Below are positions 17,799 through 26,773 of a stretch of 64,000 nt of DNA, one piece after another; the stretch's first letter is position 1, and the number at the start of each line of letters is the position of its first letter. The notes below the pieces were generated by a model. It worked only from the letters and a program-made list of their open reading frames with translations, was not told the DNA's origin and ran no database searches. The DNA lies in assembly GCA_041605955.1 (NCBI GenBank), contig JBFIXI010000009.1, positions 21,283-85,282 on the forward strand. Reading direction: 5' to 3'. The position numbers were made by a program, and so were the translations under genes. This DNA is from JAHEJX01 sp041605955. GTDB taxonomy: Bacteria > Actinomycetota > Acidimicrobiia > Spongiisociales > UBA5794.

Positions 17799-18781
17799 GT
17801 GAGCCTCGCCAGCTGACATACCTCGAGGCGATCGCAGAGGCCCTGGTCGTCGAGATGGACCGGGATCCCGATGTCCTCCTCATCGGCAACGATATCGGGG
17901 GCAGCTTCGGTGGCGCCTTCAAGGTGACCAAGCCGGCGGCGGAGCGGTTCGGGCCGGGCCGAGTCAAGAACATGCCGATGACCGAGCTGGCTTTCGTCGG
18001 GGCGGCCAACGGGATGGCACTCATGGGTTTGCGCCCGGTGGTCGAGGTGCAATTCGCCGACTTCATCTCTACGGCCTTCGACAGCATCGTGCAATACGCC
18101 GCCACCACCCACTACCGATGGGGCGCCTCGATCCCGTGGGTCATCCGGGCGCCCAGCGATGGCGGGATTCGGTCCGGGCCGTTCCACAGCCAGAATCCCG
18201 AAGCCTGGTTCGTGCACACTCCCGGGCTGAAAGTGGTGGCCCCCGCCACCCCGGCAGACGCCAAGGGCCTGCTGCTGGCGTCGATTCGCGACGACAATCC
18301 TGTGATCTACTTCGAGGCGAAGCCGCTGTACCGATCGCTGCGGGGCCCGGTGGCGGAGGGTGATGAAGCGCTGCCGCTCGGCCGGGCCCAGATCGTCCGG
18401 TCGGGGACGGACATTTCGATCATCACGTACGGCTCGATGCTCCACGAGGTAACCCGCGCCGCCACCGAGGTGGCCGAAGACGGGATCAGCGCCGAGGTCG
18501 TCGACCTGCGCACGCTCAAGCCATTGGATACGGACGCCATCCTGCAATCGGTCACCAAGACGGGGCGGGCGCTGATCGTTCACGCCGCCAACCGCATGGC
18601 CGGGGTGGGCGCCGAGATTGCCGCCCTGGTTGCGGATGAGGCCTTCGGAGACCTCGATGCCCCGGTTCGCCGGCTCGGCGGCATGGACATTCCGATTCCC
18701 TTCAGCCCGCCATTGGAGGACGCCTATCGCGTCAGCGCGGCTCGCATCGCGGAGACGACGCGGGAGATGGCCAGGTGGTGA
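17795..18781 (+). CDS. 2-oxoacid dehydrogenase E1 beta subunit
   Basis: 328 residues from GTG 17795, overlapping the E1 alpha stop (GTGA). Features of transketolase-like E1 beta: TYLEAIAEAL at the N-terminus, MTELAFVGAANGMALMG, VRAPSDGG-like region and the C-terminal domain with VVDLRTLKPLDTDAI and RLGGMDIPIPFSP. Residues 60-75 would contact the cofactor of the neighbouring alpha subunit. It is translationally coupled to E1 alpha, as expected for an obligate heteromer. Acyl specificity is not determined. Confidence 0.93.
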   Translation: MSEPRQLTYLEAIAEALVVEMDRDPDVLLIGNDIGGSFGGAFKVTKPAAERFGPGRVKNMPMTELAFVGAANGMALMGLRPVVEVQFADFISTAFDSIVQYAATTHYRWGASIPWVIRAPSDGGIRSGPFHSQNPEAWFVHTPGLKVVAPATPADAKGLLLASIRDDNPVIYFEAKPLYRSLRGPVAEGDEALPLGRAQIVRSGTDISIITYGSMLHEVTRAATEVAEDGISAEVVDLRTLKPLDTDAILQSVTKTGRALIVHAANRMAGVGAEIAALVADEAFGDLDAPVRRLGGMDIPIPFSPPLEDAYRVSAARIAETTREMARW

Positions 18782-18805
18782 GGTCGTGATCGATTCGCCG
18801 GAGCG

Positions 18806-19048
18806 TCACGCGCTGTCGCGTTGTTCCCATTCGTCGACCGCCATCCACGAAGGGCGATGCTCGATCTTGGCTCCGTAGCTCATGCGGCGGATCCGGGCTT
18901 CGACCGCGGCGGCATCATCGAACTCGGCCGAGGGTAAGTCACGCATTCGCGAACTCAGCTTCTCTTCGTAGTTGGCTGCATCGTCCTCTTCGGCGCGTGC
19001 TTTTTCCTTCTTCCTTTTCAGCCACTTCATGCCGCCAATTATCGGCAT
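18806..19048 (-). CDS. Small charged protein of unknown function
   Basis: About 80 residues if translated from ATG 19048, or 74 from ATG 19030; neither has a strong ribosome site. The N-terminal part is very basic (KWLKRKKEKAR), followed by acidic and Ala-rich sequence and a tryptophan-containing tail (PSWMAVDEWEQ). No known domain was recognised. It is convergent with the E1 genes and lies downstream of an Hsp20 gene. Confidence 0.5.
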   Translation of the reverse strand: MPIIGGMKWLKRKKEKARAEEDDAANYEEKLSSRMRDLPSAEFDDAAAVEARIRRMSYGAKIEHRPSWMAVDEWEQRDSA

Positions 19049-19135
19049 GCGCTGTGACGACCTTGAATGCTCTGAGATGCCCGCCAGGGCTAGTGGCAGC
19101 CGGTCGGGAGGGGTTGGCCAACGGCAAGGGACGGG

Positions 19136-19163
19136 GAGGGGGAGGCCAGTCCGCCTCCCCCTC
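19136..19163 (-). terminator. Strong hairpin after hsp20
   Basis: Perfect 11-bp stem (GAGGGGGAGGC pairing with GCCTCCCCCTC) around a 6-base loop, starting seven bases beyond the hsp20 stop on the minus strand. No T run follows, as is common in actinobacteria. Confidence 0.6.
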
Positions 19164-19169
19164 ACTGTC

Positions 19170-19613
19170 TCATGAGGCCTTGATCGGAATCGTCACCGGC
19201 TCCGCCGATGTCATCTCTTCAGTAGGCACCGGCACCTTCAGCGTGAGTAGACCGTTGTCGAACGTGCCTTCGATGAGATCGATATCGACCCCTTCGGGAA
19301 GCATGATCTCCCGGCGGAATTTTCCGCTGCGCCGTTCGTGGACGAAGACTCCTTCGTCCTCCTTGGTCGTGTCCGAGGCGACCTCTCCGGATATACGGAG
19401 CACTCCGTCATGGACATCGACCTTGAGGCCCTTGTCCGGGTCGACTCCGGGAAGCTCAGCCTTGATGATCAGGCTGCCATCCTCGCGGAAGACGTCGCAG
19501 CTCGGTTTCCAGCCGGCCTCCGATCCGGCCAAACCCAGGCGCTCGATCAACGACTGGAACTCGTGCTCCAGCGATGTGAATGCGTTGAAGGGCGCCCACT
19601 TGGTAATGGCCAT
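19170..19613 (-). CDS. Hsp20 small heat-shock protein
   Basis: 147 residues from ATG 19613 with AAAGGAGA upstream; an earlier frame to 19718 looks non-coding. The alpha-crystallin domain spans about 45-140 (KAELPGVDPDKGLKVDVHDGVLRISGE, then FRREIMLPEGVD and GLLTLKVPVP). The C-terminal anchoring tail is short (VTIPIKAS) and supplies the I-x-I motif (IPI). It would hold unfolding client proteins in oligomers. A second paralogue lies at 41269, also alone with a hairpin after it. Confidence 0.95.
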   Translation of the reverse strand: MAITKWAPFNAFTSLEHEFQSLIERLGLAGSEAGWKPSCDVFREDGSLIIKAELPGVDPDKGLKVDVHDGVLRISGEVASDTTKEDEGVFVHERRSGKFRREIMLPEGVDIDLIEGTFDNGLLTLKVPVPTEEMTSAEPVTIPIKAS

Positions 19614-19695
19614 ACACGTCTCCTTTCTCGGCCTTTCAAACGTAATCCGGGCAACCATTGGCAGCCAGAGTCCAAAGACCGCGCTCCGCTCGACA

Positions 19696-20538
19696 TCATC
19701 CGGCTGAGACCAGAGCAACCGCGGTCAGTGCGGCCCCCACTCCGACGAGCTGCACCCGGCGGAGCCGTTCCGCCAGGAAGATGAAGGCCAAGGCCACGGT
19801 CGCTGCCGGAAACAGGCTGGCGACCACGGCGACGACTGAGAGGTTGCCAAGCCGGGTGGCGACGATGAACGCTAGGTTGCCCATGCTGCCGACGAATCCG
19901 GAGCCGATCACGAGCGGCCACACCGACCTGACGGCGATGATGGGGAGACCGCGCAGTCGCGACACCAGCACCATCAAGACGACACCCCCGAGGCGAAGCG
20001 GCAGCACCCCCCACGCTCCGCTGTCCGGCGTCAGTTGGTCGAGCGCGATGAACATGAATGCGAAGCCGAACCCGGCGGCCATTCCGTAGAAGACGCCGAT
20101 CTGGACTGGGGCGTCCCCGAACGAAGGCAGCTTCCCGGGGCGGCTGATGAGCCAGATCGCAGCTAATCCGAGCAACACTCCGACGGCCTGTGAAAAGCTG
20201 AGGCTCTCTCCCCTCAATAGGCCAAATAGAGCCGGAATGGCGGCGGTGCCGATGGCGGCGATCGGAGCCACGACACCGGTAGCGCTCTTGGTGAATCCGA
20301 TGTACAGCATGTAGATCGCGCCACCGGAGCTCATTCCGCCGAATAGCGCCCACCAGAAGTCGGCAACCGTGAGCCTTCCCTCGACCAGGAACACTACGGG
20401 GACGAAGGTCACGAGACCGGTGGCTTGCGTGCCCAGGGTGACCGCGTTGACTCTTCCGCCTCGCCTAGAGGCGACGCCTCCGAGGAAGTCGGATGTGCCC
20501 CATGACAGAGCCGCAGACAGAGCCAGCAAGACGGGCAT
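19696..20538 (-). CDS. EamA/DMT-family transporter
   Basis: 280 residues with about ten hydrophobic segments and the two-repeat layout of the EamA family. The N-terminal repeat has ALSWGTSDFLGG and the second begins near QIGVFYGMAAGFGFAFMF. It is an inner-membrane exporter or importer of small metabolites, substrate unknown. It precedes hsp20 on the same strand by about 80 bp, but no functional link is evident. Confidence 0.9.
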   Translation of the reverse strand: MPVLLALSAALSWGTSDFLGGVASRRGGRVNAVTLGTQATGLVTFVPVVFLVEGRLTVADFWWALFGGMSSGGAIYMLYIGFTKSATGVVAPIAAIGTAAIPALFGLLRGESLSFSQAVGVLLGLAAIWLISRPGKLPSFGDAPVQIGVFYGMAAGFGFAFMFIALDQLTPDSGAWGVLPLRLGGVVLMVLVSRLRGLPIIAVRSVWPLVIGSGFVGSMGNLAFIVATRLGNLSVVAVVASLFPAATVALAFIFLAERLRRVQLVGVGAALTAVALVSAG

Positions 20539-20590
20539 CGCAGCAAGCTAGCGACGCATCACTGGCTGCCCCAGCCCGGCCGTCGACTGG

Positions 20591-20905
20591 CTAACCCGCC
20601 ATGTGATATGAGGACTCAACCCGGTCGCATCGCGGGCAGATCATCACACCGCTCGATTCGAGCCGGATCCGGCCACACGCACAGCGATCCTTGGGATTGC
20701 GCTCGCGAACCCGAAAACGGGGAGCCATGCGACGCTCCTCCCACGCGCTCATCGCAATTCCAACAGCAATGCCCATGGCAACCGGTGGAATGGCGAAGAC
20801 CATGAGGAAGGCCGCTGCGCCGACAAGTCCGCCCGCGGTGGCGCTGACGGCGTAGGCGGCAAGCGATGCCAGCGCCCCAGCTGCGAGAACCAATGCTATT
20901 CGCAT
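20591..20905 (-). CDS. Small membrane protein with C-terminal zinc ribbon
   Basis: 104 residues from ATG 20905 (GGAAGGTG upstream); the longer frame to 21013 is unlikely. Two membrane helices (about 3-25 and 30-55) are followed by a basic cytoplasmic part and CACGRIRLESSGVMICPRC, a C-x1-C...C-x2-C zinc-ribbon-like element. Its role is unknown. The layout suggests a membrane-anchored protein with a small metal-binding tail. Confidence 0.65.
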   Translation of the reverse strand: MRIALVLAAGALASLAAYAVSATAGGLVGAAAFLMVFAIPPVAMGIAVGIAMSAWEERRMAPRFRVRERNPKDRCACGRIRLESSGVMICPRCDRVESSYHMAG

Positions 20906-21297
20906 GTCACCTTCCCACCGGCCTACAACCTGCTGCCGCGGGGTCAATGCCCCAGGATTCAGCCGGTGTTGTTTCGACAATGGATGCAAATGGTCCGCGA
21001 GGAAAGGGCCCATAGAACCGGATGCCTCAGGGGAATTACCTAAGGGGCGACCCGTCCCTGCAGCCAGGAGGGCGGCAGGTGTCTAAGCCGCGGCGCGTGG
21101 CAGAGCTAGTAGAGCCACGTAGGGCGGTCTCAGTAATCGCCGCAGTGTCGTCTTGGCCAAGGCCTCTTTCACTACGGAGCCGGGATCGGCACATTGGCCG
21201 CATCACCCATGGAGGGCACATTGGAAGATCCGATGGTCTCTCGCGGAGTTGGTTTATGTGTGCGGCTGGGTTGCCCTAGTTCCGCCCACGCCGCAGA
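20906..21297. other. Intergenic region before the FeS-NrfD operon
   Basis: About 390 bp between divergent genes, so it should hold promoters for both. A short inverted repeat, CGTGGC...GCCACG, lies near 21096-21120. I could not fold it as a tRNA and see no convincing promoter hexamers or ORF. Confidence 0.35.
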
Positions 21298-22377
21298 GTG
21301 TCAATCCTACGCCGCCAGCTCCCGTCTTTGGTGGGCGCGCTGGCTGGATTGGTCGCCATGAGTGGGATCGTGGGATTGGTTCTCGTCATCGCCATGGTGG
21401 CGGTCCCGCTCGCAGTGATGCTTCATATGCGGGCGGCGTTTCGGGCGGACCGGGAGGCCACGGAAACGCTCTCCGTTCAAGGCGTAGGCAGCGGCGACAA
21501 TCACCGTCGCAGCTTCTTGAAGCTCCTTGGAATCGGCGGCCTCAGCGCGATCCCGGCTGCGGGGATACCTACCATCTTCTACCGCGCGACCCCCGATGCG
21601 GTCGCTGTAGAGCAGCCTGCCACCGGAGCTGGTGGGCGGATTCGGCAGTGGACCATGATCATCGACCTGCGCTCGTGTGACGGCTGCCAGAGCCAGGGCA
21701 CCCCACCGCAGTGCACTACGGCTTGTATCGAAGGACATCTAGCTCCAGAGCCAATGGAGTGGATCGAGGTGTTCGAACAGGAGCTGCCGGGAGGAGGGTC
21801 GCAGTTCATACCGACTCCGTGTATGCAATGTCAGAACCCCCCATGCGTCAACGTCTGTCCGGTCGGAGCCACGTTCTCTACACCGGAAGGAGTCGTACTC
21901 ATCGATCAGGTGCGCTGCATCGGCTGCCGGATCTGCATGGCGGCGTGTCCCTACGATCGCAGGTTCTTCAACTGGTCGGACCCCCCGGTACCACCCGAGG
22001 CCCTGTTGGCCGACTACTCGCCCGATCACCAGATTCCGGCTAGCAAGGGCACAGTCATGAAGTGCGACATGTGTCCCGACATGGCCAGATCTGGGACGCT
22101 GCCCTACTGCGCCCAAGCTTGTCCCAACGATGCGATCTACTACGGCGACTTGGAAGAGGACATAGCCACCAACGGTCGCGAGCTCGTTTCCGTGTCCCGG
22201 TTTCTCAGCGATAACGACGCCTACCTGCTCAAAGAGCATCTCGGCACAAAGCCCCGGGTCTACTACATCCCCGGCCATGGCGAGCGCGTCGGCAGAGACC
22301 CTTTCACCGAGGGTCGCGAGCCCACGCAATGGCCCTGGGTCCGTCGCGTTGAGGGAACGTCACCATGGAGTCGCTGA
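21298..22377 (+). CDS. Exported ferredoxin-like FeS subunit (PsrB/DmsB/NrfC type)
   Basis: 359 residues from GTG 21298; ATG 21358 or 21418 are alternatives, as no start has a clear ribosome site. A twin-arginine motif RRSFLKLLG (residues 69-77) follows a hydrophobic segment, so export by Tat or N-terminal anchoring is likely. Four cysteine groups typical of four [4Fe-4S] clusters follow: CDGCQ...CTTAC, CMQCQNPPCVNVCP, CIGCRICMAACP and CDMCP...CAQACP. Such subunits pass electrons between a catalytic subunit and the NrfD membrane subunit encoded next. No molybdopterin catalytic subunit is encoded nearby, which is unusual. Confidence 0.92.
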   Translation: MSILRRQLPSLVGALAGLVAMSGIVGLVLVIAMVAVPLAVMLHMRAAFRADREATETLSVQGVGSGDNHRRSFLKLLGIGGLSAIPAAGIPTIFYRATPDAVAVEQPATGAGGRIRQWTMIIDLRSCDGCQSQGTPPQCTTACIEGHLAPEPMEWIEVFEQELPGGGSQFIPTPCMQCQNPPCVNVCPVGATFSTPEGVVLIDQVRCIGCRICMAACPYDRRFFNWSDPPVPPEALLADYSPDHQIPASKGTVMKCDMCPDMARSGTLPYCAQACPNDAIYYGDLEEDIATNGRELVSVSRFLSDNDAYLLKEHLGTKPRVYYIPGHGERVGRDPFTEGREPTQWPWVRRVEGTSPWSR

Positions 22378-23702
22378 GCGCCTACCAGGCTCGACTCGAA
22401 GAGGCCACTCTGCGTCCTGCGTTGAGGACCACTCGCGGCTACTGGTGGTTGGTCACGTTCTTGGCACTCGTGATTGCACTGGGTGTCTACGCATGGACCA
22501 CCCAGCTCGACGATGGCCTGGTCGTGACCGGAATGAGAGACCGAATCGCGTGGGGTTTGTACATATCGGTCTTTGTCTTCTTCATCGGGATCAGTCATGC
22601 CGGGACGCTGATCTCGGCGATTCTGCGTGTGACCAAGGCGGGCTGGCGGACGCCCATCACCCGTATCGCTGAGTTCATCACAGTGGTCGCTCTGATCTGC
22701 GGCGCATCGCTGATCATCGTCGACATGGGAAGGCCGGATCGGCTGTTGAACGTGCTGCTCCACGGGCGCTGGCAGTCGCCGATCCTCTGGGATGTCCTGG
22801 CCATTTCGACCTACTTGACCGCCAGTGCGATCTATCTGGGGATTCCCATGGTGCCTGACGTCGCGCTGTTCCGTGACCGGTTGGCCAACGGAGCGAGCCA
22901 GTGGCGAAGCCGGTTCTATGCGTTCTTCGCCATCGGCTGGGAGAACCTACCAGCTCAGCGCAAGGCGCTTCTCAGGGCGGTCGCGGTCCTGTCGGTGATC
23001 ATCATCCCGATAGCCGTCTCGGTGCACACCGTCGTCTCATGGATTTTCGGCATGACGCTTCGAGTGGGCTGGAACAGCACGATATTCGGGCTGCTCTTCG
23101 TAGCCGGGGCCATCTTCTCAGGCATCGCCACCCTGGTGATCGTCATGGCGGTGCTACGCAAGGTCTATCGGCTGGAGGAATACATCACTGAGGTGCATTT
23201 CGTGAACCTCGGTTACCTGCTTGCTGCGTTCACCCTGATCATGATGTACATCAACATCTCTGAGTATCTGACTACCGGGTTCAAACTCGAAGAGGGAGAG
23301 GAGTTCCTGTTCCGGGAGCTGTTCCTCGGACAGTTTGCCGGCCTGTATTGGTTCTACTTCCTGGGGGGCCTCGCCCTTCCGGGGCTTCTCATCCTCGTTA
23401 AGCGGACCCGCACTGTCGCAGGGGTAGTCACCGCCGCCGTACTCGTCGATCTCGCGATGTTTGCCGAGCGCTACTTCATTGTTATCTCGGCACAGCGGGT
23501 CCCGCTCATGCCTTACGAGCCGTTCGATTACGTCCCAACGTGGGTGGAATGGTCGATCTTCGGCGCTGCGGTCGCGTTCTTCGTTCTGCTCATCGCCGTG
23601 TTCGTGAAGGTTTTCCCAATCATGGCCGTCTGGGAGATGGTGGAGGAGCGCAAAGAGCACGCTACCGAGCCCGCCCTCGCGATCGAGCGAGGTGAGCATT
23701 GA
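22365..23702 (+). CDS. NrfD/PsrC-family quinone-interacting membrane subunit
   Basis: 445 residues, ATG 22365, overlapping the FeS gene by 13 bp. About nine to ten membrane helices; the conserved family pattern includes WGLYISVFVFFIGISHAG and MGRPDRLLNVLLHGRWQSPILWD. NrfD proteins exchange electrons or protons with the quinone pool and dock the FeS subunit. The tight overlap supports a complex with the preceding protein. Direction of electron flow cannot be inferred. Confidence 0.94.
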   Translation: MESLSAYQARLEEATLRPALRTTRGYWWLVTFLALVIALGVYAWTTQLDDGLVVTGMRDRIAWGLYISVFVFFIGISHAGTLISAILRVTKAGWRTPITRIAEFITVVALICGASLIIVDMGRPDRLLNVLLHGRWQSPILWDVLAISTYLTASAIYLGIPMVPDVALFRDRLANGASQWRSRFYAFFAIGWENLPAQRKALLRAVAVLSVIIIPIAVSVHTVVSWIFGMTLRVGWNSTIFGLLFVAGAIFSGIATLVIVMAVLRKVYRLEEYITEVHFVNLGYLLAAFTLIMMYINISEYLTTGFKLEEGEEFLFRELFLGQFAGLYWFYFLGGLALPGLLILVKRTRTVAGVVTAAVLVDLAMFAERYFIVISAQRVPLMPYEPFDYVPTWVEWSIFGAAVAFFVLLIAVFVKVFPIMAVWEMVEERKEHATEPALAIERGEH

Positions 23703-24274
23703 GACTCGCGCTTCGCCTCCTGTTGGTCGCAGCGCTCGTAGGCGCGCTTGGCGGCGGGATTACCCCCGCCGCCCTCGCCGATCACCTCGACGTCGAGACC
23801 TCTCTTCCCGACACGGTCAAGGCCGGCGAGATAGTTGAGATACGTGTCACAGTGACATCGGCTGCGACCGGGCAACGGGTTCCCGGCGCCACCGTCATCG
23901 CCGACCGGGAAGCCTCGATTCTCGGCTTCAGTGGTCGCGTCGAGATTGCCCGTGCCACGGCGAATGACTCGGGGGAGGCGATACTGCGGTGGCGCGAGCG
24001 GAGCGGCACCACGTCCACGATCGTCGTGGCCTACTCGGAAGCTGGGGAGACTGATCTCGAATCGCTGCCGATCTCGATAATCACCGTGGGCGAAGGACCC
24101 CAGATCGTCCGCTCTACTGCTGGAATTCAGATTCCGGGCTTGGGGGCCTGGGTGATCGTCGGCCTGCTCGTTGGAGTCTGGGCGATTATTCAATTCTCCA
24201 TGGTCGGGCCGGTGCAGATCGCCCGCGTGGCGGCCGTGCGAGAGGCTGATATCGACGAGGGATCCGCATCATGA
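23699..24274 (+). CDS. Secreted/membrane Ig-like protein in respiratory operon
   Basis: 191 residues from TTG 23699 (TTGA overlap with NrfD stop). It has a signal peptide (about 1-27, LLVAALVGALGGG...ALA), an Ig-like beta domain of the carboxypeptidase-regulatory or bacterial Ig type (VKAGEIVEIRVTVTSAATGQRVPGA), and a C-terminal membrane helix (about 147-167) with a short cytoplasmic tail. No redox cofactor motif is visible. It is probably an accessory or docking subunit of the FeS-NrfD-cytochrome assembly. Confidence 0.75.
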   Translation: MRLALRLLLVAALVGALGGGITPAALADHLDVETSLPDTVKAGEIVEIRVTVTSAATGQRVPGATVIADREASILGFSGRVEIARATANDSGEAILRWRERSGTTSTIVVAYSEAGETDLESLPISIITVGEGPQIVRSTAGIQIPGLGAWVIVGLLVGVWAIIQFSMVGPVQIARVAAVREADIDEGSAS

Positions 24275-25599
24275 TGCGGCCCTACTTCAACATCGCGACG
24301 GTCATCTTCGCTGCCGCGATCATCGTTGCTACCTCTTTGGTTGTGATCTTGCTCCGCAACCCGGCGACGCATGCGAATCTCGAAGATCCCGAGTTCTACG
24401 ACAGAACCGAGCTGGCATATCTCGATCGGGAGTACGTCTATACGGGCTTCGGACACGGAGCCGCCTTCATCGAGGTCGCCGGCGCCGATCCTCGAGATGC
24501 CGGCCGCGCGCTGTACGTAAGGGCCGGCTGCATAGGTTGTCACGGTGCCTACGCGGAGGGCGCCACCGTGGCTGGAGCACTGTGGGACATCGATGCCGAC
24601 GAGTTCCCGGATTTCCTCCGTGATGTGCGCGACGGTCCGGACGGAATGCCCTCTTACTCGGAGGCCATGCTCTCCGAGGAAGCTCTGCGCCTGATCGTGG
24701 CGTTTCTCGAGGCCGCAGAGTCGGAGGGTCTCGCGGTCGGCGTGACGACCACCACAACGACCCGGCCTCCGCTACCCGCGACAACCACGACTGTGGTCGC
24801 CCAAAGCACGACAACCCAGCCGGGCGCCACTACTGAACCGCCCGGGTCGACCACCACCGGCCCGCCAGACGCTGCTCTCGCACTGGACGCCCCTGCGTTG
24901 ACCGGAATAGTGGTCGACGGCGATCCCACTGAGTGGGATGCGATTGCCGGCCTCGAGCTCACCCTGGAGCCAATCGTCGGCGAGGACGACGCCTCGAAAG
25001 AGGCGTTCGTCAAGGTCGCCCATGACGACGAGTTCATCTACGTGCTGTTCGGTGTCGAGGACGATTTCAACTGGAGCGAGTTGGACCCGCGCTTCGGCGG
25101 CGCTCCTGCGGTCATGTGGCCCGTCGAGGAAGCTGCGGGTCCCCACATGGGCGGTGATGACCCCTCGGGCTATCCCGCCCTCGGAATCGTCGACATCTGG
25201 TACTGGCGTCTCGAATGCCCCATCGGGGTCGAGCAAGGAGGCGCTGTTCACGGCCCCGGGAATGGCGACCCCGGCAACGACGGAACCTGCAATTTCGATG
25301 ACGAGTGGGCGAGCGAGCCCGAGGTCCACGAGGACGATCTCGGCGACGGCGCCGAGAACAGCCTGTTGGGGGTCTTCTCGCACAGCAATCCCCTCGAAGA
25401 CGCGAACGGGACCTGGTATTTCGAGATGCGCCGACCCCTTCAGACCGGCGACCCGCTGGATGCGCAGTTCACGGTCGGCGGAGTGAGCCGGCTGGCCCTG
25501 GCCTACTGGGATCCCGATGCGGGCCAGAACGGCTGGGGCCGCGACGATCACGTCCAGAGCTCGAATCTGGGATGGATCGAGGTGAGGCTCATCGAGTGA
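24271..25599 (+). CDS. Cytochrome c fused to ethylbenzene-dehydrogenase-gamma-like heme domain
   Basis: 442 residues from ATG 24271 (ATGA overlap). N-terminal membrane anchor (about 7-28), c-type heme site C87-x2-C90-H91 with a probable Met ligand in GMPSYS (126), a Thr/Pro-rich linker (about 158-200) and a C-terminal domain (208-442, VVDGDPTEWD...YVLFGVEDDFNW...YFEMRRPL...LAYWDP) resembling the heme-b gamma subunit of ethylbenzene and DMS dehydrogenases. It would carry electrons on the outer face of the membrane together with the FeS and NrfD subunits. The fusion of both heme modules is notable. The EB_dh assignment rests on pattern resemblance. Confidence 0.85.
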   Translation: MMRPYFNIATVIFAAAIIVATSLVVILLRNPATHANLEDPEFYDRTELAYLDREYVYTGFGHGAAFIEVAGADPRDAGRALYVRAGCIGCHGAYAEGATVAGALWDIDADEFPDFLRDVRDGPDGMPSYSEAMLSEEALRLIVAFLEAAESEGLAVGVTTTTTTRPPLPATTTTVVAQSTTTQPGATTEPPGSTTTGPPDAALALDAPALTGIVVDGDPTEWDAIAGLELTLEPIVGEDDASKEAFVKVAHDDEFIYVLFGVEDDFNWSELDPRFGGAPAVMWPVEEAAGPHMGGDDPSGYPALGIVDIWYWRLECPIGVEQGGAVHGPGNGDPGNDGTCNFDDEWASEPEVHEDDLGDGAENSLLGVFSHSNPLEDANGTWYFEMRRPLQTGDPLDAQFTVGGVSRLALAYWDPDAGQNGWGRDDHVQSSNLGWIEVRLIE

Positions 25600-26093
25600 C
25601 TCTCCCTGATCGACACGGTCGCCCCGCGGCGAGGGCAGCGATACGACTACCCGTTGGAGGTTTTGTGACATGGCCGTGAGATGCCGCCACCCGACAAGGG
25701 GGTGTTCCCGATGGAGTTCGAGGTGCCGACGGCGCGCCAGTTCTGCGCCGCCTCCGGAGGAGCATGCGCTCCCACCTTTGATGGCCGAACCGCAGGCCGA
25801 AGACATCCGGTGCGCCGGCAGCTTACGGCTGCCCTGGTTGACCGATCCCCATGACCGTCGGCGAGAAGCTGCCCACCTCCTGCTTCGATGCGACCGGGTG
25901 CCAGTGCGTCGGCGTGGACGCGTGACGACGGGTGCTGGTCAGCCCTCCCTCCGTGGGTGAACGCGGGGACGCAGGACCGACCGCACCCGTCGTCTCCTCG
26001 AATTGAAGCACGCCTCGAAGCAGGTCCCGTTTCTCTCGGCCCACGGGGGCGGGGCCGACTCTTCTGGTAGCTCGTGGCGAATAGACTCCAGCG
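25600..26093. other. Gene-poor 494-bp region
   Basis: Between the cytochrome gene and the response regulator. Several short frames exist, including one of 57 codons from 25681 and a 24-codon Cys-containing one at 25851-25925, but none has a convincing ribosome site or recognisable sequence. The overlapping minus-strand frame of 168 codons is rich in Arg, Gly and Ser and looks like a shadow. No RNA gene was recognised. Confidence 0.4.
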
Positions 26094-26771
26094 ATGGAGA
26101 AGACCGCCAAGATGAATTCGCATCCAGTTCGCGTCCTGATAGCGGACGATCATGGTTTGGTGAGGCGCGGCACCAAAGAGATTCTGAGCCAGTCGGAGGC
26201 CATCGAAGTTGTCGGCGAGGCGTCCGACGGTATCGAGGCAGTTTCATTAGCAGGCCGGTTACGTCCCGATGTGATCTTGCTCGACATCGGGATGCCTCGC
26301 ATGAACGGTGTGGATGCTGCCAGAGAGATCGGCCGAAGTGTGCCAGAGGCCAGAATCGTCATGCTCACAGTCCACAACGACGTCGAGTACGTGTGGGAGG
26401 CGATCAGAGCGGGCGTCGCCGGCTACCTATTGAAGGATGTCAGCGATACGGAGCTGATCAATGGTGTGCTGCGAGCGTCGCGCGACCAATGCGTTCTCGA
26501 CGCGGGTATAACGCACCTGGTACTCGAGCGGTTCCGTCGCCAACCGCAGAGCGATCCGGCGCCGTCGATCTCGTTGACGGATCGCGAGACCGAGGTGCTC
26601 GAGATCGCCGCAGAGGGTATGTCTAACCGCGAGATCGCCTCCCGAATCAGTCTGAGTCCCCGTACAGTCGAGGTTCATCTGCACAATGCCTACAAGAAGC
26701 TGGGAGTGGGGTCGCGGACGGAGGCCGTGGTAACGGCAATGAAGTTGGGCCTGATCAGCCCGGAGATCTGA
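26094..26771 (+). CDS. NarL/LuxR-family response regulator
   Basis: 225 residues from ATG 26094 or 219 from ATG 26112 (GGAGAAG nine bases upstream of the latter). Receiver domain with ADDH acidic pocket, phospho-acceptor Asp 64 (ILLDIGMP), T/K switch residues (MLTVHND, LLKD). The LuxR helix-turn-helix spans about 159-215 (LTDRETEVLEIAAEGMSNREIA). It would be phosphorylated by the kinase encoded two bases downstream. The respiratory operon just upstream is a plausible target. Confidence 0.95.
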   Translation: MEKTAKMNSHPVRVLIADDHGLVRRGTKEILSQSEAIEVVGEASDGIEAVSLAGRLRPDVILLDIGMPRMNGVDAAREIGRSVPEARIVMLTVHNDVEYVWEAIRAGVAGYLLKDVSDTELINGVLRASRDQCVLDAGITHLVLERFRRQPQSDPAPSISLTDRETEVLEIAAEGMSNREIASRISLSPRTVEVHLHNAYKKLGVGSRTEAVVTAMKLGLISPEI

Positions 26772-26773
26772 CT

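Noticed and set aside
21075..21130. Possible tRNA or structured RNA around an inverted repeat before the FeS gene
   Set aside because: No cloverleaf or T-loop pattern could be formed; only one short stem is visible.
25851..25925. 24-codon ORF with three cysteines, which could suggest a small modified peptide
   Set aside because: No ribosome site, no modifying enzyme nearby and only isolated cysteine content.
25647..26153. 168-codon minus-strand ORF in the gap before the response regulator
   Set aside because: The sequence is Arg/Gly/Ser-rich, overlaps the regulator start on the other strand and has no recognisable domain; it reads as chance.
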